Assembly: GCA_025201705.1 (NCBI GenBank)
Contig: MU617141.1
Location: 1-21,819 of the forward strand
Length of the DNA stretch: 21,819 nt
Direction: 5' to 3'
DNA from: Dissophora ornata
Taxonomy: Eukaryota; Mortierellomycota; Mortierellomycetes; Mortierellales; Mortierellaceae
The notes beneath the pieces are model-generated. The model was not told the DNA's origin, did no database searches, and saw only the letters and a list, made by a program, of their open reading frames with translations. The position numbers and the translations under genes are program-made. How positions within the stretch are numbered: position 1 is the first letter of the stretch; each line of letters opens with the position of its first letter. Of the stretch, positions 9,735 to 18,615 are shown one piece after another.

Positions 9735-11810
9735 ATGGAGTCTCATAACGATAATATGAACGGCCATAATGCTAGCAAGAACAACGACAGCGACAACATC
9801 AATAATAGCCAAGATGACCACCACAACGGCAGTCAGGATCTGGTACCAAAGGAAGTAATCGAATGGACTTATCAAAGGATTAGCCGTGATGAACAAATAA
9901 CCATGCCAGATTTTGCAAGGGCGTTCAGGTATTACCTATCGCGCGACGCCCATGCGGCCTTCTCAAACGCCATAAATTGCTCAGTCGTACCCCAAAGAGT
10001 GAGGAAAAGCGTGCTTAAGAAGTACGAGACCTGGCGACGCAATGAGGGCGATGCTTTCTGGGTGTCTCGGTCGGCAATGTCGCAGATCGAGGTGTCAACA
10101 AATAGGGCGGTAGAGGAGATTGTCAAAGGGAGCGACCATATCAGGAAGCGACTCATACACCATTTTATTCGGGATGAGACGCGGTCTTCGCTGCAAGACG
10201 ATAGTGTTACCTCAAAGAAGCGTAAGACACGTAAGTGATAGTATACCGAATTCGCAACCATGAAGCTATGATGTTATTGGTGGTTTTATTCACATCTTTT
10301 TTGGTTTTTTGGTTTCCTGACAGCATCTCCATCACACAAGGATATTGCCGAGCTCGGTGCGTATATCGGTCATTGCTATGCTGTCAGTAGACATGTTTGA
10401 CCACTCATCTTACTATCGTTTGTTCGTAGGACTATATACACCTTCAGCACTACGGCAGGTAAGATATGTCGGAAAGGGGTACCACCAATACTGTGAGTGA
10501 TTAGATCTAACACATCCACAACTCCGAGCATAGAAGATTCCGAACAACTCCAAACTTCAAGCAGAGTCACCAAGAGCACCCGCAAACCCACCAAGACTGC
10601 TTCTGAAAAGTCCCTCTATTCCCCCACTAAACCCAAGCCTACTATCCGGGGAGCGTTTCATGCGTTACTTCAAGCTGCAATCGACATAGTACGTCCATCA
10701 GGAGATGTGCTGTTAATTATGCCTTACGGTCCGCATACTGAGGAAGCTTCTTTTTTTTTTCTTGCTGTAGCACTTTCCAAAGACAATTGAACTGCATTCA
10801 CAAATCTGTCCTCTACCAGAGTTTCTTACAACTCTTACCTCGCGGAATATGTATCGACTGGCGGTTCAGGGACTGCATAAGGCGTGCGTAGATGTCAGTG
10901 GGATCGCACTCAAGGATACTTGGTAGGTTGAAGCGCCTGTCTGTTTACTTCAGACAGTAGTGAACATCCTCTCACATATATATTTTCATTGGATAGTGTT
11001 GCGCTCAGTGGAATCTGGAATTTATACTCCGATAATGCAAACGAAGTTTTCGGGCAAGTCTTACTACAGAGGCCAGAAAAATATGCCAAGATCCCCAACT
11101 TGAAATAAGGCCCGCTGAGCTGGACGAGATCATGAGGCCGCTAATGGGAATGATCGATGCTGGTAATCTCCTAGAGGATATCCTCGATAATACGTACCAG
11201 CTTCAGATTGCACGTCCTAGCTATCGCCGGGTCCTAAACGTCATACAAGTAATGTAAGTCATACTGAGCCGAGGAAGCGTGAGGAATTACTACAAAATTG
11301 AGAAAACTTGATCACGTAAACTAACTACATTTTATACATGTGGCGATAGAATTATGAATATTATACGCCAATTGAGTGGATCGGCGGCACCATCAGAGGC
11401 GGACGCATTGCTAATATGGGGAATGATTTTCACTCATGGGCTACCTCTGGATAAGTTCTTGACTCTGCACCTATAAGTTCATTCACTAACTCGATAATTT
11501 GATTTTTTAAGCGAAATGTATTAACGTGATCTTCAATTACTATAGAGGAGAACAAGGTTGCTCAGCAGCATCTCTATCCAAGTCAGCTCTATCATCAATT
11601 TTTAACACCGGGACAACCGCAAGAAAATGCGATTGCATTTTAAAAGTGGATGGTTTAGAAGTGGCTAACTTCGAAGCAAAAAGAGAATCCGCACCTGCCC
11701 ATGATGTAGCTGTCCAGCTGCGTAATAGGAAGGGGTTTGCTTATGTTTATCTGCTTCCCGCGTGGCAAGGTGGGCGCATAATTCTTGCCATAATTACGTC
11801 ACTTGAATGA
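9735..11810 (+). pseudogene. Gene B: paralogue of gene A, disrupted
   Basis: Likely exons: 9735-10230, 10324-10360, 10430-10458, 10534-10688, 10771-10922, 10997-11253, 11350-11472 and 11546-11810; the ends of the second to fourth are uncertain. The N-terminus is Asn/Asp/His-rich, then helical (ISRDEQITMPDFARAF), then a basic KKRKTRK patch that could be a nuclear signal. The core reads TTARKCDCIL, then VANFEAKRES, matching gene A's RKVDCIF and SNIEFKKED, so Asp and E-A-K keep the PD-(D/E)XK-like spacing. The upstream blocks APSEADALLIW and LTLH(L)GEQ match PPSENDCLQLW and LTLH(T)GEK of A. Breaks: one base is missing near 11097-11103, causing TAA at 11106-11108; the donor at 11473 reads ATAAGT instead of GTAAGT; and about 35 codons present in A are absent near 11724. 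It ends six bases from the longer frame of gene D. Confidence 0.63.
11473..11545 (+). other. Gene B intron with AT in place of GT donor
   Basis: The exon ends CTG CAC CT, followed by ATAAGT, and the next exon opens A GGA GAA CAA after CTATAG. Gene A has an intron at the same place and phase (CAC AC|GTAAGT, then TAG|G GGC GAG AAA). A single G-to-A change at 11473 explains the difference. The rest of the donor does not resemble a U12 AT-AC donor. Confidence 0.7.
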
Positions 11811-11859
11811 TCCTCCTATCTGGCTTCTCTTGCAGCCTTTTGGTCTCGGCAATAGTTGA

Positions 11860-14075
11860 TCAACTGGTTAACAGTCCATGAATGCACCTTGAACATTGCG
11901 TCGAGCTCTGACATAGCCTTTTGGATGGCATCCTCTTGACCAAGGCTGACATCTTTTGATCTGATTTGATCGGCCAGAGCTCGACCTCCTCAACAACTTG
12001 CCTCTTGTTGTTGAGCTGTTTCTGGTGTTTCCTGGGGATCCCCAGCGATTTCTTTCCTGCCTTTTGTCGTTCCTGTTCGAATTTTTGATGCTCTTCCCAG
12101 ATAGCAGCCACGTTTCCAAGCTTGTAATTGATTGTAACGCCGCCAGTCGTTACATTGGTAGTCGTGGTTGCAGTTGTGCCCGTGGCCAGGGATGACTGCT
12201 GCCGCACAGGCACGGCTTGTAGGGGCATCCGCTGGGGCTGGGGCTGGAGCTGGGCTTGGGCAATTGGGGTCCATCTCGGAGGCTCCAATGCTGTTACTGG
12301 CGCTTGTGCGAGTCTTCGAGAAGGATCTGTTTGCTCAGACTGGACCTGTAAAGCAGTGGGTGCTGCTAGAGGGGGAGTGAATCCGAATGCGTGCTGACAT
12401 GAGCATGAGGGTGCTGGGTGTGGTTGCCAGAGAGAGCCAGCAGAGCCAGAAGCAGAGTGGCCAAGTCGGCTGATCACATAATCCAACTTGGACTCGATGC
12501 GGGAAGCGATCTCCAACACCTAATGGCAATAGTTACATATTTATATGTATGTTAGTTGTGCTCAGCATGCTCGCGCTTTCAGTTGCATGATCTCAATACT
12601 CTCTTCACCTTACATGCTCGTCCATTGTGTTTGTGTTTCTGACTGCGCAAGAGGCAGACCAGTTGCGATGGTTGACCAACTCTCCGATCACAAGGTCGTT
12701 GTCGTATTTACTGAGTGTCTCCTTGACTGCCGTAGACTTTCGTAAATGCGGCGCCTTGTTGGGATTAACGATACGATTGCTTTGCCGTGTTTGCAAATAG
12801 ACGATCGCTTTAAGTGCCTGATCCATAGTCGCACTTTCGCATGGTACCTGCAGGACCTTGGATCCGTCCTTGTCCTGCGGAACTGTTTCCAACACTGGTC
12901 GATGGCGCCACAATCGTAATAGACAGAAAATGGACATTAGCATATCGTCAGCATATGAAAACCACGTTCACAACGATGCTTGTTACTCATAATTCTTAAC
13001 AGATCTTGTAAAACCTACATTTGCGCAAGTCAACTGGTCGACGACTTGCCTTGGAATCCGGCGTTGCCAATGCAAGGGCTACCCTCACGTCTCTGGTGTC
13101 GTTAACCTTGAAGACCTTTGGAATTCTCCTCGTAAACATGACGTCCTTGAAAAACACAAGGACTTTCTCCTCGTATACTTCATATCGAGAGTCCTTCTCG
13201 AACACGTATATCCTGTCACAAAAATCCTAAGCGAGACGAACACATAATTCACAGATGAGAACCTCTGTATGCTGCGAATGGACATGCATCACAATATCAA
13301 GACTGGATCATTGGATGATGCTCTACGTTCTTACTCGGAAGAGTTTGAGGTAGGTTGAGTACGCCTCCTTAGTCCTGCGGGCCAAGTTCTCGTTCTCATG
13401 AAGGCGGAACATTGTCGCTCTCTGATGCAATTCGTGTGCGTGTGCTGCCGAGCTGCAACTGCCTTGGTTTTGGTGATCTTCATTTTCCACGACAGCGTGG
13501 GCGTTGCGGAGTGTCGATAGTACTTTCATCAGCGCGGAAAACTCCTCTGGAGAAAAAAGAGCAGAGCATGAGATGTTTAAGGAACGGTCCACCAACAATG
13601 GCACAGCTGCACACTACTGCTGGTTTGGTTTGAATACATACGTTCAACCCAGGCGTTTAAACACTTCTTTGGACACCCTCGCGCTCTTTTTGGTGGGCGA
13701 GCTTGGAGACTCTGATTCAACTCCGATTCGGACGCCGATCCTTCCAAGACGGCTTCTTCAAAAGTCGTCGTTGGAGCTGAGGGGTGGATGCCGAAAAAGG
13801 GTATGAACATAAACAGGAGAAAAAGAGTGGACTCAAAGTAAGGATACTATCATCGAAGGTCAACATCGAGAATAAATCAGCAGTATCAAATCGATACCTG
13901 CTATCCTGCACTCGCGCTTCTTCAAGGCTCCTGCTGTTGCTGTGGATAGCGCTGAGGAAGACATGTGGTGCAGTGGTTGTAGTTGTTGAAATAATGCTTG
14001 TGCTTCCTGTAGTTGTTGTGCTGGCTCTTCCTGTGGTAGTTGAATTAGCGTTTCCTTTGGTTGTTGAGATGCCAA
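11860..14075 (-). CDS. Gene D: tyrosine-recombinase-derived (Crypton-like) protein without catalytic domain
   Basis: Six exons: 13898-14075, 13642-13776, 13335-13546, 13019-13226, 12614-12894 and 11860-12519 (557 residues as read). Order: Gln-rich N-terminus (MASQQPKETLIQLPQEEPAQ); a basic AT-hook-like patch (PPKRARGCPKK); the segment LARRTKEAYSTYLKLFR joined to DFCDRIYVFEKDSRYEVYEE, like the SAM-like core-binding domain of tyrosine recombinases; a helical part (MDQALKAIVYLQTRQS); a Pro/Gln/Ala/Thr-rich linker; and LGNVAAIWEEHQKFEQERQ, which could be a diverged GCR1-type DNA-binding region. The catalytic R-H-R-Y block expected of an active recombinase is not present here. A one-base loss near 11984-11988 (AGGAGGTCGA) appears to shift the last ~40 codons: the neighbouring frame continues with helical sequence (EDAIQKAMSELDAM) to a TAG at 11816-11818. 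It may be a transposon relic or a domesticated gene. The family assignment is tentative. Confidence 0.5.
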
Positions 14076-14452
14076 TGTTGGTCGCGTACACGCGCGACTA
14101 ATTTGATTGATTTCTTGATTGATTCATCACTTAGTAATGAGCCGCGGCTTTGGCGTTTTGTTTGTCAAGGGGTCTAAAGTAGATTCAAACTCTTCAGACA
14201 GCGTGAACACCTCAGACGATGATTGGAAGGGGGAATAGAGAGAAATTGAAGCGTAGCTGTAGTACTCGTTTTTCTTTTCTTCTCCTTTGCAGTGTTTGAT
14301 CCATGAATACAGGCAATGTTATATTTCTAGGAAGCAAAAAAAACGCGCGGGAAGCGCCCTTTTTTTTTTATATATATGTGTTATTGAGTGTTTAGCGAGT
14401 AGTTGCGTTTGTTGTATGATAAAAAGAGAGGGTAGAAGTAACAAAACATTGT
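14076..14452. other. Intergenic region between gene D and QCR6
   Basis: 377 bp, upstream of gene D and downstream of QCR6 on the minus strand. It holds a poly-T/ATATATAT tract around 14357-14378, which may be part of the QCR6 3' flank. No coding sequence was seen. Confidence 0.4.
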
Positions 14453-15524
14453 CTAGACGAGCTTGGACCAGTATTTTGGAACGGCCTACGGAGACACAGA
14501 GCAGAGAGGAACGAGAGATCGAGAGGGTTAGTCTCGGACATCGTACAAGTTGATGACATCAAAGGCCCTGATTGCGGGCTGCTTTATCGCCAAAACAAAT
14601 CTCCGTGATGGTTCCCGATTTGACTTCCGTTCAACTGTGGCCGCCCTGCGATCCCACATTCCTGACGCATCCTACTACCCCGGATCTAAAGGGCGACCCG
14701 CCGTCTCTTCCTTCTATTACAAATGCAGGCACATTGCCGACGTGATATTTCCTGTGCGCTCCTGTGCATCTCTAAGGTCCAATTGATACATCCGGGCAGG
14801 CACTATGTTTCCGGCTCATGTAACGATTGAAAACCACTTACGCATTCGTTGACGCAGTGCAAGAAATGGTACAGCTCCTCGGTGCAGTCCTCGTGGGCGC
14901 CATCCTCCTGGACACGGCGGGTGCACTCCTCGAGGTGGTGCTTCAATGGCAAGCAGGCAGCAGTCTCTCCGCAGGCTATTGTCAAACGGGGAAGGAGGAA
15001 TTTGTATTAGCACAGGTGGAAAAGAAGTGAAAGGCGATCAAATAGAATATGAGGATGGTGAGGGTGGTTGAGTGGGCAACGATAATAATAATGAGGAAAA
15101 AGATCGTCGCGTCTCTCCATGTGAGTAGCAGGAATGGAGGGAGAAGGGGGAGATGCGTGGACAGAGGTTGATCCTGAAAATCATCGTTCTTATTGATCAG
15201 AGGAAACCTTCGGAGATCATCTCCGCGTGCTGAAAAAACAGGGGGATGTCTCTCCTGCATCATTCCTTCTCACGAATCCTGCGAGCGAAGGATCGCTAGA
15301 TCATTAACGCGTCGGGGTCGTTTCTTTTTTTTTTCTTAATTAAGAGAGAGCAAGAGGTCCAAAGTCTTACCCTCCTCAATCTCGGGCTTGATGTCCTCTG
15401 GCTCCTCCTCTTCCTCCTCAGCAGCGGGGGCAACCTCCTCCTGCTCCTCGACGGGAGCGGCCTCCTCCTCATGCTTTTCCTCTGCGTACACGGCAGGGAA
15501 CAGGTCGGTGATGAAGCTCAGCAT
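14453..15524 (-). CDS. QCR6: Qcr6-type acidic hinge subunit of cytochrome bc1 (complex III)
   Basis: Three exons, 15371-15524, 14842-14975 and 14453-14485, give 106 residues; all junctions are GT-AG and in frame. Residues 1-14 (MLSFITDLFPAVYA) form a short hydrophobic start. Residues 15-51 are almost all Glu/Ala/Pro, the acidic hinge thought to steer cytochrome c to cytochrome c1. Residues 52-106 are the helical-hairpin fold: PLKHHLEEC, then HEDCTEELYHFLHCVNEC, with cysteines at 53, 59, 69, 82, 92 and 96 that can form the paired disulfides of the UQCRH/QCR6 family, closing with AVPKYWSKLV. It belongs in the mitochondrial intermembrane space bound to the bc1 complex. The last coding exon is just 33 nt and lies 356 nt from exon 2 because that intron carries a dispersed repeat. 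The first intron (14976-15370) holds no other feature. Confidence 0.92.
14544..14680 (+). repeat. Dispersed repeat copy R1, inside QCR6 intron 2
   Basis: Shares TACAAGTTGAT, a block around GGCTGCTTTATCGCCAAAA, CCGTGATGGTTCCCGA and CGCATCCTACT with the minus strand of 18357-18446. R1 carries about 47 extra bases (14619-14665) that interrupt the shared sequence. It lies antisense to QCR6. An open frame runs through both copies, but the reading frame is probably incidental. Confidence 0.8.
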
Positions 15525-16059
15525 GATGATTTGCTGTGTTTTGATGTCTCTAGAAAATCTAAGGAGCAGATGAATGCGAGAGGAGCGGGATGAACGAAAG
15601 AAAACGGATCCGATGATTTCGCATGTATTTCGTCCACTTGCTCCCGACGAAAACAGCACAAACCATGTTAAAAGTACGTCACCGTATTGGATCCATGTGT
15701 GCCCTGATTCTCTGAGAAATAAGGTCCAGAAAAATATACGAAGACCAACATGGCACCCTCTAGTCGCCTGCAGAGTGCTAGTGCACTAGGGCAGCACAAA
15801 TGCCACAACTTCTCGGCTCTCGCGTGCAACGTTCCAAATGTTACCCCAAGCAGAATTCGTAGTTGCAAAGTGTGAAAGTAGTCAGCAGAGGCGTTGAATT
15901 ACTCCACATGCTTGCTGCTAGTGCAATAGGAAGACAGAAGTGCAGACAAAAAACAGGACTGAGTAGAGGCAGAAGACAGGGAGGGACAGGGACAAAAGTC
16001 GGAGCAATGGCGGGGATCCTATTGCTAGAACTACGGCTATTATGTATACAAGTTGGGTC

Positions 16060-16145
16060 TGGAGCTGACGTACAGGTGCTGACATTCGGGTGTTGACATA
16101 CGGGTGCTGACATACTGGTGCTGGCATACGGGTGTGCTGACATAC
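16060..16145. repeat. 14-bp minisatellite
   Basis: About six tandem units of the form GGGTGCTGACATAC: 16074-16087, 16088-16101, 16102-16115, 16116-16129 and 16130-16145 (with a 2-base insertion), preceded by a degenerate unit at about 16062-16073. The units differ by one to three bases. Confidence 0.9.
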
Positions 16146-16318
16146 CACAGCCGACTAATCTGTTGCAGCTGGAGACCTTTTCCAAGCGAGGAAGGGTACA
16201 GTGGCAGGAGTCCAAGATAAGCGAAGGTGTATTTCAAGTTACAAGGTACAGATCTTTGCGGCAAGAGGCGGTGCGATGCAGGTCGCAGTACGCGACAAAA
16301 GGTACGTTAATCACGCAC

Positions 16319-16326
16319 ATATAAAT
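16319..16326 (+). promoter_or_regulatory. TATA-like box upstream of gene C
   Basis: ATATAAAT lies 106 bp before the gene C start codon and is followed by a pyrimidine-rich leader (CTCCTTGTCTCCACCACTGTC). The start codon sits in a good context (ACCATGGCC). Confidence 0.5.
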
Positions 16327-16431
16327 GCCCCTACTCTCCTGTACAATAAACGGCATTCGCTCCTTGTCTCCACCACTGTCACCTCTGCTACTGTCACTCC
16401 CACCTTCCTTTTACACGACACCACCACGACC

Positions 16432-17803
16432 ATGGCCACTACCAACTTCATTCTCGCAGGTCCGGTAAACAAATGGACCATCTACCCAGCCCTGAATGTC
16501 AACAAGTTCTTCAAAGACACCGAATTTGGTGACTGGAATATCGAAACATTCTTGGCGGGCACCAATACATCCAAGCAACTTTGGATATCTGATCTCCTGG
16601 CCATCGAGAGTAATTTCTGGACGCCTGAAAGTATCAGGTCTCAATGTGCAACTCTCTGAGACGTTCAAGGCGAACCTCAAAGTTGCCGTCGGGAATCCGA
16701 GGTAGAGAGCTTGTAAAAACTGTGAATGATAAATGCAGTTCTGTGGTCCACTCAATCACTGAAAATAATTTTGATTTTCCCAGCGTGCACATAGTCCAGT
16801 CGAGGATGACAGTACGCAAGAACAAGTAGATGTGTACCAGAGTTGGGAGGAATTGGCCAAGAATCCACATGAGGGCGCCACATATCGTACTTTCTATGTA
16901 CACAGCGGAGATAGCTACACTGGCAATGAGAGCGTACTTTCATTGAGGAAAAGGGTCAGAAGATATTAGTTAAAGAAGGACTTCCTTGACATTGGCGAAG
17001 TCGGGTTTGCTCTCCACAACTTCAAGTTCATTGAGGATCAAGCCCATTTGGATGAGACCGTTTCAGCTTCATATTTGTTAATGGGCAGCCGTGTCAGCAC
17101 TGGCCAGGACGAACGAGACACGAAAGTCTTCCGGCATGTCTGGAAAGTCTTTGATGAAGCGTAAGTGATAATGGACCCAGAATACTTGTTATTATGAGAA
17201 TACTTGTCTATTGTTATGGCAAATGCTAATATGCAAAATTGCAAATATTTTAGGCCGGCTGTTTGGAGAAGCATCAATGACCACGACCCTGAGGGATGGT
17301 ATCTGCACAGCATATACTATCCGTTGTTCAAAATTATAGCGTCATGCTCCTCCCAGCTTCAGTTCATAATGTCAGAGAAGGGTCTTCAGCCTAAGTTGGA
17401 TCTGACGCACGATGCCATCCTACGCCACAGTGGTCTCAAACAGGATCTCTTTGTGCTGGAAATCAAGAAGCCCGACAACGGTGACTCTGACCGAGTTAAG
17501 ATCATTAGTGCACTTTCCGAAACAATTGGGATGGAAGCAAGGCGGTGTCCTAGGCTCGAGAGGTCGAAGTTGCGTGCATGGGGTGCTATCGGAGATGGAT
17601 TTCACATGACCTTCCTGGAGGCTCAGTTGGTGAACGGTGTTGTCCAAGTATACCATATAGGCGACGCCACCTATCCTCAAGAAGCCTCCTGCTGCCATCA
17701 ACTTGCAGGCGCGCTTTCTTCCGTCCTGGTAATCAAGAGACGAATCGAGAGTTTAATCAGGAAAATCGATTTGGCTTCGAAACCCGAAGGAAGGAAGGTC
17801 TAA
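16432..17803 (+). pseudogene. Gene C: second-type PD-(D/E)XK-like nuclease-family gene, disrupted
   Basis: Three exons fit: 16432-16701, 16795-17160 and 17254-17803, with two 93-nt introns; about 394 codons if intact. The N-terminus reads MATTNFILAGPVNKWT; the middle contains STGQDERDTKVFRHVWKVFD; the last exon carries the putative core. There LDLTHDAILR is followed by KQDLFVLEIKKPD, whose Asp and E-I-K fit a PD-(D/E)XK active site, then beta-rich segments (LRAWGAIGDGFHMTFLEAQL, VVQVYHIGDATYP) and a C-terminal helix (VLVIKRRIESLIRKID). This is clearly not a close relative of A or B. Two breaks are seen: a frame change between about 16620 and 16640 (read as is, the first exon stops at 16657-16659) and an in-frame TAG at 16967-16969. 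A 28-nt intron (16606-16633) would hide the first, but is implausibly short. The last exon is open throughout. The family and role are unnamed here. Confidence 0.62.
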
Positions 17804-18203
17804 ATATCAAATAAAGTCCACGGTTCTCTCTCGCCTGAATAGCATATATCTAGTCCATAGTCTGACAGCACATGAATGAATAACAACAACAACATTGTTC
17901 GCAGTAGTCGTGACAACGCACCTCCGCCTCCTAATACTCCTAATACTCCTAATATTCTTTTTTTTTCTGGGAATGGGCACGCAATACACACGTGGCAGCG
18001 TAGCAATGACATTCACTGAATGTCTAGCCCTACTTGTTGATCGGCTTTAGGGATAGCGACTTAACATTTTTTCAAGCTGTATCCACTGCGAAGATGAAAC
18101 TCTTCCCATTTCCTGTAATTTTGTCCAATCGCCATTGCTATCATACTGAAGCAGAATTCAGTAAAGCGTTGGATTGTTCACCCACTAACAGGAACGTGAG
18201 CCT

Positions 18204-18243
<40 letters not shown>

Positions 18244-18615
18244 ATAAAGTGTTGTTGCAATAGTTATTGAACATAGTACGAGAGGAACCGTTCATTCCGA
18301 TAATTGAGTATTTGGGCCTGCCTGTGTAGGCAATGGCTCGAAGCCATCATCCGTTGGGAGTAGGATGCGTCGGGAACCATCACGGAACTTTATTTTGGTG
18401 ATAAAGTAGCCAGCATTCAGGGCGGTCGCTGTAATCAACTTGTAACATGTCCTCTTTTTTTTTCGTTTTCGTTTTCGTTTTTTTTTTCTTTTTTCTTTTT
18501 TTTTACTTCCGACATAACATCTTGTATCCATGGATCAAACACGTTAAAGAAACAGAAAAGAAAAAAAAAAGAGTACTAGCCACGCTTCAATTTCCTCTTG
18601 TCCCTATCCCTCCCT
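17804..18615. other. Convergent region between gene C and REB1
   Basis: 812 bp. It holds three 9-bp CCTAATACT-type units at 17930-17956, the inverted dispersed-repeat copy R2, and a T/C-rich tract with GTTTTC units near 18452-18505. No gene was seen. Confidence 0.5.
18357..18446 (-). repeat. Dispersed repeat copy R2
   Basis: Read on the minus strand it shares TTACAAGTTGAT, GGCTACTTTATCACCAAAA and CCGTGATGGTTCCCGA with R1 at 14544 and runs straight into CGCATCCTACT without R1's 47-bp interruption. The sequence to the left (18301-18356) may belong to the same element but has no match in this window. Confidence 0.8.

Larger units (their letters stand above)
15525..16431. promoter_or_regulatory. 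Divergent region between QCR6 and gene C
   Basis: 907 bp between two divergent starts. It contains a 14-bp minisatellite (16060-16145) and a TATA-like box before gene C. The open frames of up to 124 codons crossing the minisatellite are low-complexity products of the repeat, not genes. Otherwise I see nothing. Confidence 0.5.

Noticed and set aside
10459..10496. Alternative exon junctions in gene B, including a 26-nt intron at 10472-10497
   Set aside because: Too short to splice; the model with exon ends at 10360 and 10458 and restart at 10534 keeps phase with normal intron sizes, though it remains uncertain.
12128..12397. Plus-strand frames of 70-89 codons rich in Gly, Trp and Val
   Set aside because: Antisense shadow of the Pro/Gln/Ala/Thr-rich linker of gene D.
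14550..14786. A 78-codon frame through dispersed repeat R1, similar to one through R2
   Set aside because: Similarity comes from the shared repeat DNA; it lies antisense in a QCR6 intron, and the two frames diverge outside the shared core.
15841..16215. A minus-strand 124-codon frame rich in Cys, Pro and Ser with repeated SAPVCQHP-type units
   Set aside because: The units are the translated 14-bp minisatellite; no splice or family support.
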